Source: Phycisphaerae bacterium (lineage in GTDB: Bacteria; Planctomycetota; Phycisphaerae; Phycisphaerales; SM1A02). Taken from it: a DNA stretch of 35,365 nucleotides. Location of the stretch: contig PBAY01000016.1 of NCBI GenBank assembly GCA_002717655.1, positions 1-35,365 on the forward strand. Direction: 5' to 3'. The translations under genes and the position numbers were made by a program. The notes below the pieces were generated by a model. The model was given only the letters and a program-made list of their open reading frames with translations, did no database searches and was not told the origin of the DNA. This document shows, piece by piece, positions 25,021 through 34,550 of the stretch; within the stretch, counting starts at the first letter, position 1, and each line of letters begins with the position of its first letter.

Positions 25021-27681
25021 TCAGGATGCGGTTGAAAGCTCGTCCACTGATGCTTCATGCGATTCCTGCTCGACATCATGCTCGATGGTGAAGGTGAAGT
25101 TTCCGTCATCGGCATCGACCAGTACTCGATCACCCTCGGAGATGTCATTGGCCAGGATACGGGTGGCGATGGCATTCTCCAGTTCACGTTGAATGACTCG
25201 CTTGAGTGGTCTGGCGCCGAATTGAGGATCCCAGCCAGCTTCCGCCAGTGCTTCCACCGCAGCATCAGAGACCTCGAGGTGAAGTCCACGGGCGGCCATT
25301 CTCGAAGCAAGAGTGTTGAGCTGTACTCGCACGATGCCACTGAGCATGCTGCGATCAAGTTGATGGAACACGATCGTTTCATCGATTCGATTCAGCAGTT
25401 CAGGGCGGAGTGATCCCTTCAGGATCGTCAGCATCCGAGATTCGATCTCATCCTGAGACGCGCCGTCCTCCGTCATGCTCAGCAGTTCCTGTGATCCCAG
25501 GTTGCTGGTCATCACGATGATGGTGTTCGTGAAGTCGACCGTTCGCCCCTGACCATCGGTGAGACGTCCATCATCAAGAACCTGAAGCAGGACATTGGCG
25601 ACATCTGGATGCGCCTTTTCCATCTCATCGAAGAGCACGACGGAATAGGGGCGTCGACGAACGGCTTCCGTCAGTCGTCCACCTTCTTCATAGCCCACGT
25701 ATCCAGGAGGTGCGCCGATCAGGCGGGCGACGGCATGCTGCTCCATGAATTCACTCATGTCGATGCGAACCAACGCATCGTCACTGGCAAAGAGAAACTC
25801 GGCCAGCGCCTTGCACAGTTCGGTCTTGCCGACACCAGTGGGCCCGAGAAAGAGGAACGATCCGATGGGTCGTGAAGGCTCATCCAGTCCGGCGCGGTTG
25901 CGTCGAACCGCATCACTGATGGCTTCGACGGCAGGATCTTGCCCGATGACGCGTTCACGGATACGGGACTCCATCTTGAGGAGTCGCTCTCTTTCGCTTT
26001 CAGCGAGTTGTGCGGCAGGAATACCGGTCCATTTGGCGACCACTTCGGCGATCTGTTCCGCATCGACTTCTTCACGGACCATGGCCTTGCCCTCGGCCTG
26101 GCGTTGCGACAGGGTCTGCTCGGCTTCCTTGAGTCGGCGATCAAGTTCGGGCATGGATCCATATTGAATGCGTGCAGCAGTCTCCAGATCGCCCAGTCGC
26201 TGAGCGCGTTCAAGTTCGGTGCGGGCCGTGTCTGCTTCTTCCTTGACGCGACGGATCTCATCGAGTTCGTTCTTCTCGACTTCCCAACGTGCGGTCAGCG
26301 CGTGGTTCTCTTCTTCGAGGCTGGAAAGTGTGAGTTCGAGTTGTTCCAGTCGTGACTTTGAATCGCGATCGGTTTCCAGCTTCATGGCTTCACGTTCGAT
26401 TTCAAGCTGCATGATTCGTCGGCGGAGTTCATCGAGTTCCGCAGGCATCGAGTCATTCTCGAGCTGCAGTCTTGAAGCAGCTTCATCAAGCAGATCGATC
26501 GCCTTGTCCGGAAGGAAACGATCAGCGATGTATCGATGGCTCATGCGCGCAGCAGCCAGGATGGCGGCATCCTTGATGCGGACACCGTGATGAGCTTCGT
26601 AGCGTTCCTTGAGTCCCCGAAGGATCGCGACCGTATCTTCGACGGAAGGTTCATCGACCAGAACGGGCTGGAACCGTCTTTCAAAGGCGGCATCGGATTC
26701 GATGTGCTTTCGATATTCATCCAGTGTCGTTGCGCCGATCGCGTGCAGTTCACCGCGTGCGAGCGCTGGTTTGAGGAGGTTGCCTGCTGAGACGGCGCCT
26801 TCTGCAGCACCCGCACCGACGATGGTGTGCAGTTCATCGATGAACAGGATGATGCGACCTTCACTTGCGATGACTTCTCGCAGCACCGCCTTGAGTCGTT
26901 CCTCGAATTCGCCACGGAACTTTGCTCCAGCGAGAAGCTGACCGACATCCAGTGCGATGATGCGGGAGGATCTCAATGAAGTGGGGCAGTCATGATTCAC
27001 GATGCGCTGGGCCAGACCTTCGGCGATCGCGGTCTTGCCGACACCGGGTTCACCGATGAGAACCGGATTGTTCTTGGAACGACGACTGAGCACCTGCATG
27101 CATCGTCGGATCTCTTCATCGCGACCGATGACGGGATCAAGTTTGCCTGAGAGTGCCAGTGCATTGAGGTCGATGCCGTACTTCTTCAAGGCTTCGTAAT
27201 TGGATTCCGCTTCAGGATCATCGATCGTTTCGATACCCGAAGACTTGCGGATCGCCTGCATCGCTTGTTGAAGCATGGCGGTCTTCAGTCCTGCGGCTTC
27301 CATTGCTTCGCGTGCCGGTGAGGGTACTTCGGACAAGGCCAGCAGCAGGTGTTCCTGCGAGGTAAAGCCATCGCCCATTTCGCCAGCCAGTTTCTGTGCC
27401 TGGGTCAGGACGTTGATCAAGGCCGGACTGGTTTGTGGCGTATAGCCCGATGCGGAGGACACCTTGGGCAGGCGTGAGAGTTCTGCGGCAACGATCTCCG
27501 CAAGCGCGGCAGGTCGATGGCCGGTGTGTTCAATGATGTCGGTGGCGACACTCTTGTCGTCCGAGAGCATGGCGGCGAGGACATGAAGAGGCGAGAGTTC
27601 GCTGTTTCCGGTTTCAACAGCCAGCGACTGGGCTGTTGAAAGAGTCTGTCGGGCCATGGTGGTGAATCGATCCATATCCAT
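25021..27681 (-). CDS. clpB: ATP-dependent chaperone ClpB
   Basis: ClpB disaggregates proteins with DnaK. The 886-residue chain has the Clp N-domain ([16 protein letters not shown], about 1-150) and AAA-1 with GEPGVGKTA near residue 208. A long coiled-coil middle domain follows (about 405-520), which separates ClpB from ClpA/ClpC. AAA-2 has GPTGVGKTE near residue 610, and the C-terminal D2-small domain contains [11 protein letters not shown]. Length and order are typical. ATG 27681 has an AAGGA-type site upstream; a second Met two codons later is possible. I see no CIRCE or sigma-32-like heat-shock promoter in the upstream 180 bases. Confidence 0.97.
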   Translation of the reverse strand: MDMDRFTTMARQTLSTAQSLAVETGNSELSPLHVLAAMLSDDKSVATDIIEHTGHRPAALAEIVAAELSRLPKVSSASGYTPQTSPALINVLTQAQKLAGEMGDGFTSQEHLLLALSEVPSPAREAMEAAGLKTAMLQQAMQAIRKSSGIETIDDPEAESNYEALKKYGIDLNALALSGKLDPVIGRDEEIRRCMQVLSRRSKNNPVLIGEPGVGKTAIAEGLAQRIVNHDCPTSLRSSRIIALDVGQLLAGAKFRGEFEERLKAVLREVIASEGRIILFIDELHTIVGAGAAEGAVSAGNLLKPALARGELHAIGATTLDEYRKHIESDAAFERRFQPVLVDEPSVEDTVAILRGLKERYEAHHGVRIKDAAILAAARMSHRYIADRFLPDKAIDLLDEAASRLQLENDSMPAELDELRRRIMQLEIEREAMKLETDRDSKSRLEQLELTLSSLEEENHALTARWEVEKNELDEIRRVKEEADTARTELERAQRLGDLETAARIQYGSMPELDRRLKEAEQTLSQRQAEGKAMVREEVDAEQIAEVVAKWTGIPAAQLAESERERLLKMESRIRERVIGQDPAVEAISDAVRRNRAGLDEPSRPIGSFLFLGPTGVGKTELCKALAEFLFASDDALVRIDMSEFMEQHAVARLIGAPPGYVGYEEGGRLTEAVRRRPYSVVLFDEMEKAHPDVANVLLQVLDDGRLTDGQGRTVDFTNTIIVMTSNLGSQELLSMTEDGASQDEIESRMLTILKGSLRPELLNRIDETIVFHQLDRSMLSGIVRVQLNTLASRMAARGLHLEVSDAAVEALAEAGWDPQFGARPLKRVIQRELENAIATRILANDISEGDRVLVDADDGNFTFTIEHDVEQESHEASVDELSTAS

Positions 27682-27859
27682 GAGGCAGGTCGTCCTTTCT
27701 GGAAGGGAAAGCGGGCAACAGCCAGCGCATTTCCTTGACGAAGATTATGTTGCAAGGACGATGCCAGTGGCACCCCCTCTGAAGGCCCTGAAAAGGGCTC
27801 TTCTTCCAGAGGCGACTGCCAGACCGGCAGTATCAGGAGGGCTATCATCCAGAACGCGC

Positions 27860-28732
27860 ATGTCACCTTCAGTCCATGAATCATCCAGCCACGCTCGTCG
27901 CCCTCTTGTGGGGCTGGCGGTTTTGATTGGTCTGGCCCTGGCAGCCGGGTTGGTCTGGCTGGTGATCCAGTGGTTCATGGCACCACCACTTTCGGGTGTC
28001 CGCTCGCATGATTTCGGAACAGTTTCGATCGTGGACAACCCCACCTGGGTGAAGCATGTCTTCACGCTGGAAAATACATCTGGACGTGATCTGACGATCA
28101 AGCGTGCGGTTCCCAGTTGTGGGTGTACCGAAACGGATCCATTTGATCCCAAGGTGCCGGCAGGAGGGAAGATAGACATTCCGGTGCGCATGAAGTTGAA
28201 ACGTTCCGTCAGGGAGCAGGCGGATGTCACGTTGACCTTTGAAGAAGCGCCGCCCATGAAACTCTTCGTGAAGGCTGAAGGTCGTCTGTCCATTCCTCTT
28301 CAGGTCGAGCCACGCAGCATCCAGATGCGTCCAGGTCAGACACGTCCGGTTTCGATTGCCGTCGAGCTCTGGGATGACGAACCACGGCCTGAGCTTCAGG
28401 TTGAAGTCCCGGATGGAATCAGTTTCAAGCTGTTGTCATGGAAGGAAGCGCAGGTCGGTCAGTCATCTCGAGGGACGCCGAGTCTGCAGAGAAGAACCAT
28501 GACCATTCATGCAAGTGAGGATGCGAAACCCATGGAAGGCATCATCACCCTGAAGGTGCGTGACAAGGTTCTGGAGATTCCCATCACGCTTGGTACGGCG
28601 CTCGACTTCACGGATGCTGGGACTGCTGATCGATCCAGTTCCCGTGATCCTCAACTCAAGAGCGGGTCGGGTATGGGCGAGCAGGAAAATCCTTCGGACA
28701 TTGGTCAGGACAATCCTGCAACCAGGCCATGA
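27860..28732 (+). CDS. DUF1573 domain protein with one membrane helix
   Basis: A 290-residue protein with one N-terminal membrane anchor (about residues 15-39) and a DUF1573 domain: HDFGTVSIVDN and the hallmark PSCGCTE with an Ig-like beta pattern. DUF1573 proteins are common and poorly characterised in Planctomycetota and Bacteroidota. A second beta-rich region (about 140-250) is followed by a low-complexity Ser/Gly/Pro tail. ATG 27860 was chosen; an in-frame ATG at 27761 would add 33 residues. The last 77 bases overlap the 3' end of the opposite-strand gene. Confidence 0.82.
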   Translation: MSPSVHESSSHARRPLVGLAVLIGLALAAGLVWLVIQWFMAPPLSGVRSHDFGTVSIVDNPTWVKHVFTLENTSGRDLTIKRAVPSCGCTETDPFDPKVPAGGKIDIPVRMKLKRSVREQADVTLTFEEAPPMKLFVKAEGRLSIPLQVEPRSIQMRPGQTRPVSIAVELWDDEPRPELQVEVPDGISFKLLSWKEAQVGQSSRGTPSLQRRTMTIHASEDAKPMEGIITLKVRDKVLEIPITLGTALDFTDAGTADRSSSRDPQLKSGSGMGEQENPSDIGQDNPATRP

Positions 28733-29582
28733 GCCATTCCATGGCATCCACCAGCCTTGGACCAGGTCGACTGAACATCGCATTGCCGTCCACCAGCATC
28801 ACCTGATCATCCTGAACTGCTGGAAGCAGCGGCCACCATTTCTCCGAGACAATGGCCTCCAGATCTCGTTCGGCTTCATCAAGCGTCCGTCCGCATGGGC
28901 AGATGATCAAGCGTTCAGGAAGAACTTCAAGCAGGTCTTCGGGGTTCACCACCTTCGAGTGTTCACCAGGGCCGTTCAGATCATGACGGCCTCCGGCTGC
29001 AATCACGATATCCGGCGTCCAGTGACCTGCAACGAACAGTGGGTCGGTCCATTCAAGCACCACGACCTGAGGTCCATCAAGGAATTGGTTCACGAAGTCC
29101 TGAGCTGACCACCAGCGTTCACGAAGTCCGGCGATGACCTCGCGGGTCTGGGATTCAAGATTGCATGCGGTGCCGATTCGAAGCAGATCGTCGAAGACAT
29201 CTTCGATGCGTGAGGGATTCAGGCTGACGACTTCGGGTTTGGCAGACATCGCAGCCGCAACCGCCTGAACGGAATCGAGATCAATGGAACAGACATCGCA
29301 AAGATCCTGAGTCAGGATCACATCCGGTTCAAGTGATGCAAGCAGTTTGGAATCCAGTTCATAGAGAGATTGACTGGCTTCCTGTGCCTCTCGCACCTGC
29401 TGATCAATCTCGGCAGGAGTAGCCGCGTTGGTGCGTTGCTTCGTCAGCGTGGGACGATCAGTGATGGTTGGTGGCCAGTCGCATTCGTGGCTGCGCCCAA
29501 CCAGCAGGGAAGAACCTCCGGCAGCGTCGAGTAGTTCGGTGGCGGCTGGTACAAGTGAGACAACACGCACGTCAGACCTCAC
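28656..29582 (-). CDS. Cobalamin-binding/BtuF-like periplasmic-binding-fold protein
   Basis: A 308-residue protein with the class III periplasmic binding fold used by BtuF and siderophore-binding proteins: RVVSLVPAATELLDAAG at the start, VGRSHECDWP, EPDVILTQDLCDVC and a C-terminal FSRPGPRLVDAMEWL. No signal peptide is visible, and no permease or ATPase gene is nearby, so this is the cytosolic cobalamin-binding-like subgroup and transport is uncertain. It follows tatD with only five bases between them, suggesting an operon. Its end overlaps the DUF1573 gene by 77 bases. Confidence 0.83.
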   Translation of the reverse strand: MRSDVRVVSLVPAATELLDAAGGSSLLVGRSHECDWPPTITDRPTLTKQRTNAATPAEIDQQVREAQEASQSLYELDSKLLASLEPDVILTQDLCDVCSIDLDSVQAVAAAMSAKPEVVSLNPSRIEDVFDDLLRIGTACNLESQTREVIAGLRERWWSAQDFVNQFLDGPQVVVLEWTDPLFVAGHWTPDIVIAAGGRHDLNGPGEHSKVVNPEDLLEVLPERLIICPCGRTLDEAERDLEAIVSEKWWPLLPAVQDDQVMLVDGNAMFSRPGPRLVDAMEWLMAWLQDCPDQCPKDFPARPYPTRS

Positions 29583-29587
29583 TGCCG

Positions 29588-30373
29588 TCAGTTAGAGATG
29601 GAAAAGTTGAAGAAGCGTTCAGCATTGGCATCGAGGATGGCTTCCATTTCTGCAAAGGGCATGCCGTGCAGATCGGCCAGATATCGGGCAACCCACGTTA
29701 CGTGAGACGGCTCATTTGGTCTCACCTTTCGAACAGGCTCGGGACTCAAGTAGGGACTGTCGGTTTCCACCATCACTCGATCAAGTGGTACCAGTCTGGC
29801 TGCTTCTGCAACTTCCGGGGCGGAGGGGAAGGTCAATACGCCGGTGAAACTGATCCAGGATCCAAAATCCAGAATCCTTCGTGCCTCGTCGGCATTTCCG
29901 GTGAAACAGTGGAAGACGTACTGCTCCGGTGGAAGAGTTCGTTTCTCGAAGATGGGAAGCAGATCGGCAAGAGACTTCCTGCAGTGGACCACGATGGGGA
30001 GATCCAGCCCTTCTGACCGAGCGGATTCGATGCAATCCAGATGTGCTTCGAGGCAGTTCAATTGGGCCTCGCGAGGGGGGTCGGGGTAGTGCCAATCAAG
30101 ACCTAACTCCCCCCATGCAAGGCATTTATGGTCTTCTGCAACGGCTTTGACCCGATCCCAATCCACGGATTTCTCAGCATGGTGGGGGTGGATTCCACTG
30201 GTGCACCAGATTCTGGAATACGTCTGGGCCAGGTGGAGTCCCGCCTCCAGATCTTCCGGGCAGGTTGAAACGGTGATCATCCCCTGGACGCCTTGGTCAA
30301 GAGCGCGGTCAATCACCTCATGAAGTTGGTCCTTGAGACCCGGAAAGGTGAGGTGGCAATGGGTGTCGAACAT
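29588..30373 (-). CDS. tatD: TatD family metal-dependent hydrolase (DNase)
   Basis: A 261-residue TIM-barrel hydrolase of the TatD family, involved in DNA repair or degradation of DNA and D-aminoacyl products. Metal ligands are visible: DTHCHL (HxH) at the start, GELGLDWH (Glu), VVHCRKS and FHCFTG (His), and ETDSPYL (Asp). ATG 30373 puts the HxH at residues 5-7, as usual; an upstream in-frame start adds 22 residues unlike the family. It is first in a two-gene unit with the BtuF-like gene and diverges from the act operon. Confidence 0.9.
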   Translation of the reverse strand: MFDTHCHLTFPGLKDQLHEVIDRALDQGVQGMITVSTCPEDLEAGLHLAQTYSRIWCTSGIHPHHAEKSVDWDRVKAVAEDHKCLAWGELGLDWHYPDPPREAQLNCLEAHLDCIESARSEGLDLPIVVHCRKSLADLLPIFEKRTLPPEQYVFHCFTGNADEARRILDFGSWISFTGVLTFPSAPEVAEAARLVPLDRVMVETDSPYLSPEPVRKVRPNEPSHVTWVARYLADLHGMPFAEMEAILDANAERFFNFSISN

Positions 30374-30463
30374 AGGCTGGAGATCATAGGTTCCTGCGGA
30401 TGATTTCTGGCATCTCAGGCCGTCAACATGGCCTATCATGAGGCAACTAAAAGACGTAGTTTT

Positions 30464-30490
30464 TGAGACTCATTCTCATCTAGAGAATGA
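30464..30490. promoter_or_regulatory. Fur-box-like double palindrome upstream of the act operon
   Basis: TGAGACTCATTCTCA (30464-30478) is a 7-1-7 palindrome with one mismatch. It interlocks with a perfect 8-bp inverted repeat, TCATTCTC (30470-30477) and GAGAATGA (30483-30490), separated by five bases. Repeats of the TGAGAAT type are usual in Fur binding sites. It lies between tatD and actA, 132 bases before the actA ATG and 91 bases before tatD. The symmetry is seen; the regulator is inference. Confidence 0.5.
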
Positions 30491-30573
30491 CCGTATTTCT
30501 TGTGTTGCAAGTGGTTGGAGTCCCCCTCTTGACTTCCTGACTCAGGCCGCCGAAACTAGTGTTGAAGACTTCG

Positions 30574-30601
30574 TGCCTTTTTTCACAGGCAGCCTTTTTT
30601 T
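30574..30601 (+). promoter_or_regulatory. Short hairpin with T run in the actA leader
   Basis: TGCCT (30574-30578) and AGGCA (30587-30591) form a five-bp stem with an eight-base loop, followed three bases later by seven T residues (30595-30601). It ends 20 bases before the actA ATG. The stem is weak for an intrinsic terminator but could act as an attenuator or simply be a pyrimidine-rich leader. Confidence 0.25.
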
Positions 30602-30621
30602 CCCCCTCACGGACATGGTTC

Positions 30622-31287
30622 ATGGGTCGTTACCACTTTGTATTTCCACGTTGGTCCAACCTGCTTTTGCCGGTGATCATCATCGTGGGTATGACGGCTC
30701 CACCTTATGTGATCTTCATGGTCGCCTGGGGATTCAGTCCGAAGACAACGGACGTGGGGTACATGCCGACGCAACCTGTTCCATTCAGTCATGCGGTTCA
30801 TGCCGGTGAATTGGGTATCGACTGTCGGTATTGTCACAACACTGTTGAATACAGCTCGCATGCAGCTATTCCGCCGACACAGACCTGCATGAACTGTCAT
30901 CTTCAGGTTCATCCGGACAGCCCCAAGCTCGAGCCTCTGTATGACAGCTACAACACGGGCATGCCCGTCGAGTGGATTCGAGTTCATGATCTTCCTGATT
31001 ACGCGTACTTCAATCACGCTGCTCATGTGAATCGAGGCGTGAGCTGTGTTGAATGCCATGGCCGGATCGACACGATGGAAGTCGTTCATCAAGTCGAACC
31101 ACTCAGCATGAAGTGGTGTCTTGACTGTCATCGTGAACCACAGCCGCATCTTCGAGACCCAAGTCTCGTGACCCAGTTGGAATGGGGCTGGGCCATGACG
31201 GATGCCGAGCGCCTTGCTGAAGGCACCAAGTGGGCCAAGATCAATCAACTTGCACCATCACAGGATTGTTCAACATGTCATCGCTAG
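30622..31287 (+). CDS. actA: Alternative complex III pentaheme cytochrome c subunit ActA
   Basis: ActA passes electrons in alternative complex III, a quinol:electron-acceptor oxidoreductase unrelated to bc1. The 221-residue product has one N-terminal membrane helix (about 11-35) and five CXXCH heme sites: CRYCH (68), CMNCH (89), CVECH (142), CLDCH (166) and CSTCH (216). The protein ends right after the last site. Extra conserved His residues (PVPFSHAVH, YAYFNHAAH) suit distal heme ligands. ATG 30622 gives the usual short cytoplasmic start. It overlaps actB by 13 bases, and actC follows, which confirms the complex. Confidence 0.95.
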   Translation: MGRYHFVFPRWSNLLLPVIIIVGMTAPPYVIFMVAWGFSPKTTDVGYMPTQPVPFSHAVHAGELGIDCRYCHNTVEYSSHAAIPPTQTCMNCHLQVHPDSPKLEPLYDSYNTGMPVEWIRVHDLPDYAYFNHAAHVNRGVSCVECHGRIDTMEVVHQVEPLSMKWCLDCHREPQPHLRDPSLVTQLEWGWAMTDAERLAEGTKWAKINQLAPSQDCSTCHR

Positions 31288-34200
31288 ACCGTGGACAATC
31301 CGGCGGGCAGGCCTACTGGCGAAGTCTTGATGAACTCACGGACACCGCTGAGTTCAGATCCTTCATGCATCGCGAGTTCCCTTCGGGCGCATCGGATCTG
31401 CTTGATGGAACGAACCGTCGCAGTTTCCTGCGAATCATGGGCGCTTCGATGGCCCTTGCAGGCCTTGGCGTAGGTGGTTGCCGACGTTGGCCGGAAGAGA
31501 AGATCGTTCCCTATGCCAATCGTCCTGAGGGGACCATGCCTGGCGAGGTCCGTTACTACGCCTCAATGCTCGAAGTCGAAGGTGTGGCATCAGGCATTCT
31601 CGTCGCCAGCAATGATGGCCGGCCGACCAAGATCGAAGGCAATCAGCAGCATCCAACGAGTCATGGTGCTTCAACCGCCTTTACTCAGGCTGCGATTCTC
31701 GATCTCTACGACCCTGATCGTGGTCGAAGTGTGATCGATCGACTTGAGAATCCAGTTGAGCCACGACTTTCCAACTGGAAAGCCTTTGATGCATGGGCCA
31801 AGCCCCACTTCGAGGGTCTTGCTTCAAAGAAGGGTGAAGGACTGTATTTCCTTTCGGAAGCAACAAGTTCCCCGAGTATCCAGCGTCTCCAGCGTGCGCT
31901 TCGCAAGCAGTATCCATCAGCCAACTGGGTGACCTACGAACCGCTGCACAATGAGAATCAGGCAGCCGGTCTGAATCATGCCTTCTCCGGTGACTGGCGT
32001 CCCGTGCATGATCTGACGAATGCCAAGGTGATGGTTGCGTTCGACTCCGACTTCCTCGGCATGAATCCGGAAGAGCTCACGCTGTCCAAGCAGTGGGCGG
32101 TTGGTCGCCAGCCGGTCATGGAAAATGGTCATGCTTCGATGAATCGCGTGTTTGTCGCGGAACCCAACCTGACCATCACGGGTTGTGCCGCTGACGAGCG
32201 ATACAGCATGAGGCCCGATGCCATCACGGTGCTTGCCGCAAGGGTCGCCGCGAAAGTCTGTGAGGATCCATCCATCGCAGCACCGTTTGAATCCTCAGGG
32301 ATCGAAACACCTCAGGTGGATGTGATCGTGAAGGATCTTCTGGCTCATCGCGGCGAGTCCATTCTGCTCGCAGGCCCACGCCAGCCAAGATTTGTTCATC
32401 ACATCTGTGCACTGGCCAATGAACGACTCGGTAATGCCGGAAAGACGGTTTCCTATGTGAAGCTGCCAGCTGAAGCCATGTCGACGAAGACGATTGATGA
32501 ATTGTCCGAGTCGATGGGCAACGGTGAAGTCGACACGCTCGTCATCATCGGCGGCAATCCTGCCTATGACACGCCAGCCGATCTCAAGTTCACCGAAATG
32601 CTCGGCAAGGTTCCGAATGCCATCCATCTGTCTCGCGAAGACAATGAGACTTCCGAAGCCTGCCACTGGCATCTCAACCGTGCCCATTCACTGGAGTCCT
32701 GGGGAGATGGTCGAGCATGGGACGGAACCTATACGGTCTGTCAGCCTCTGATTCTTCCGTTGTTCGAAGGTCGCAGTGCGATCGAGATGCTGGCGATGAT
32801 TGCGGGCGAGACCAAGGATGCCTTCACGATCGTTCGTGAAACCGAAGCTGAGCTTGCGGGATCCACTGGCCCCGCCAATGAGTTCTCTCCGCGATGGCGA
32901 GGAGTGTTGAATCAGGGCATTGCAACTGACAGTGCCTGGGCCTTGCAGGCACCTCGGGTCAATACGAGCAAGATCACCAAAGGTGCCACGGCGACCGCGG
33001 AAGCGATGGCCGCCGGTTCAAGTGATGTTGCCGTCTTTGCAGCTGACTACTCGGTGTACGACGGTCGCTTCGCCAACAACGGCTGGATGCAGGAGTTGCC
33101 TGATCCGATCACCAAGCTGACCTGGGACAACGCGGTCATCATCGGCCCAGGTCATGCGACGAAGCTCGGCGTGAAGACCGGAGACATGGTTCGGGTCACG
33201 ATCGGGGATACCAGTGTCGAGGCTGCCGCACTCGTTGAAACCGGCCAGGCTGACGGGGTCGTGACCTTGCCGCTTGGTTATGGTCGACGATTCAAGGGAC
33301 GTGTCTGCTACGACTCCGGATTCGATTTCTATCCGCTGCGATCAACGTCGCAGATGTGGTCTGCTCCCGTCAAGATCGACAAGATCGAGGGCAGCTATGT
33401 TCTGGCTCGAACGCAGAATCACTGGGCCATTGATTCAGTCGCTGGTCGTGGCATTGAAGAACGGCTTCCCACGCTCTTCCGGGAAGCCGATCTCACGACC
33501 TATGAAGACAATCCGGACTTTGCCGGCCAACTGGGGCACAAGATCCATTCGCTTTCACTCTGGGATGACACGCTTCAGTTCGAAGGTGCTCGCTTCAAGT
33601 GGGGCATGAGCATTGACCTGAGTGCGTGTACCGGATGTGGTGCCTGTGTGGTCGCCTGTCAGGCCGAGAACAACATTCCAATCGTCGGCAAGGATCAGAT
33701 CCGGATGGGCCGTGAGATGTCCTGGCTGAGGATCGACCGGTACTACCGCTTTGGAAAGGATGAGGCGGGCAACTACGACGCCAACAATCCTTCAAGCGTG
33801 GCCATCCAGCCGATGGCCTGTCAGATGTGCGAGAACGCACCGTGTGAGCAGGTCTGCCCGGTGGCCGCCACCGTACACAGTACTGATGGTCTGAACGTGA
33901 TGGTCTACAACCGTTGCGTTGGCACCCGGTACTGCTCGAACAACTGTCCGTACAAGGTTCGCCGGTTCAACTACTTCGACTACTTCCGTCGTGAGCCGCT
34001 CCGCGAAACCGGGATGCTGCAGGTTCAGCCGAGCTATTACCTGCTCCGGCAGAGTGGTGGTGATCCGCTGCGTCGCATGCAGTTCAATCCTGATGTCACG
34101 GTTCGAATGCGTGGCGTGATGGAGAAATGCACCTATTGCACGCAGCGTATCGAAGCCGCCAAGATCAAGGCCAAGAATGAATGGGTCAAGAAGCCTGAGG

Positions 34201-34550
34201 CAGAGAAGGCCAAGGGGATCCGACTTCGCATTCGAGATGAAGACATCCACTGCGCCTGCGCTCAGACCTGTGCAACCGGTGCCATCAAGTTCGGTGATCT
34301 GATGGATCCGGATGCCGCCGTCGCCAAGGCTCAAGCTGACAGTCGGTCCTATGAACTGCTCGGTGAATTGAACATCAAGCCGCGGACCAAGTACCTCGCT
34401 CGTGTCTACAACGCAGTTGATGGTGAGCGTTATCCCGACGCCTTCCATGGTCATGGTCACGGTCATGGTCATGGCGATGGTCATGGCGATGGTCATGGCT
34501 ATGGCGGTGGGCACAACAGCGATGATTCGCATGGGAAGGAGCATCACTGA
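31275..34550 (+). CDS. actB: Alternative complex III subunit ActB (molybdopterin-oxidoreductase-like/4Fe-4S fusion)
   Basis: A 1091-residue fusion. The first 45 residues ([19 protein letters not shown]) are the extension typical of cofactor proteins with an internal Tat signal, and [10 protein letters not shown] carries the twin Arg at 48-49. Residues about 60-740 resemble a molybdopterin oxidoreductase; relatives in this complex lack the cofactor. Residues 785-1008 form a ferredoxin-like part with [12 protein letters not shown] (785), [14 protein letters not shown] (849), [12 protein letters not shown] (881), CTYC (952) and CACAQTC (993), fitting [4Fe-4S] and [3Fe-4S] clusters. An unusual tail (1058-1091) has 11 His. 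The start ATG lies inside the end of actA. Confidence 0.95.
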   Translation: MSSLDRGQSGGQAYWRSLDELTDTAEFRSFMHREFPSGASDLLDGTNRRSFLRIMGASMALAGLGVGGCRRWPEEKIVPYANRPEGTMPGEVRYYASMLEVEGVASGILVASNDGRPTKIEGNQQHPTSHGASTAFTQAAILDLYDPDRGRSVIDRLENPVEPRLSNWKAFDAWAKPHFEGLASKKGEGLYFLSEATSSPSIQRLQRALRKQYPSANWVTYEPLHNENQAAGLNHAFSGDWRPVHDLTNAKVMVAFDSDFLGMNPEELTLSKQWAVGRQPVMENGHASMNRVFVAEPNLTITGCAADERYSMRPDAITVLAARVAAKVCEDPSIAAPFESSGIETPQVDVIVKDLLAHRGESILLAGPRQPRFVHHICALANERLGNAGKTVSYVKLPAEAMSTKTIDELSESMGNGEVDTLVIIGGNPAYDTPADLKFTEMLGKVPNAIHLSREDNETSEACHWHLNRAHSLESWGDGRAWDGTYTVCQPLILPLFEGRSAIEMLAMIAGETKDAFTIVRETEAELAGSTGPANEFSPRWRGVLNQGIATDSAWALQAPRVNTSKITKGATATAEAMAAGSSDVAVFAADYSVYDGRFANNGWMQELPDPITKLTWDNAVIIGPGHATKLGVKTGDMVRVTIGDTSVEAAALVETGQADGVVTLPLGYGRRFKGRVCYDSGFDFYPLRSTSQMWSAPVKIDKIEGSYVLARTQNHWAIDSVAGRGIEERLPTLFREADLTTYEDNPDFAGQLGHKIHSLSLWDDTLQFEGARFKWGMSIDLSACTGCGACVVACQAENNIPIVGKDQIRMGREMSWLRIDRYYRFGKDEAGNYDANNPSSVAIQPMACQMCENAPCEQVCPVAATVHSTDGLNVMVYNRCVGTRYCSNNCPYKVRRFNYFDYFRREPLRETGMLQVQPSYYLLRQSGGDPLRRMQFNPDVTVRMRGVMEKCTYCTQRIEAAKIKAKNEWVKKPEAEKAKGIRLRIRDEDIHCACAQTCATGAIKFGDLMDPDAAVAKAQADSRSYELLGELNIKPRTKYLARVYNAVDGERYPDAFHGHGHGHGHGDGHGDGHGYGGGHNSDDSHGKEHH
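34446..34547 (+). repeat. In-frame His/Gly/Asp-coding repeat at the actB 3' end
   Basis: The hexamer-type unit GGTCAT, with variants such as GGTCAC and GGCGAT, is repeated from about 34449 to 34500. It encodes [10 protein letters not shown] followed by DGHG units. The repeat stays in frame and then blends into a less regular His/Asp-rich end before the stop. Tandem slippage is a likely origin. Confidence 0.8.

Noticed and set aside
27682-27859. Heat-shock promoter or CIRCE element for clpB
   Set aside because: I found neither the CIRCE inverted repeat nor a good sigma-32-type -35/-10 pair, only a CATAAT without a matching -35.
34446-34500. Tandem repeat considered as a CRISPR or intergenic satellite
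   Set aside because: The unit is only six bases, has no spacers and is in frame with actB, so it is a coding low-complexity tail.
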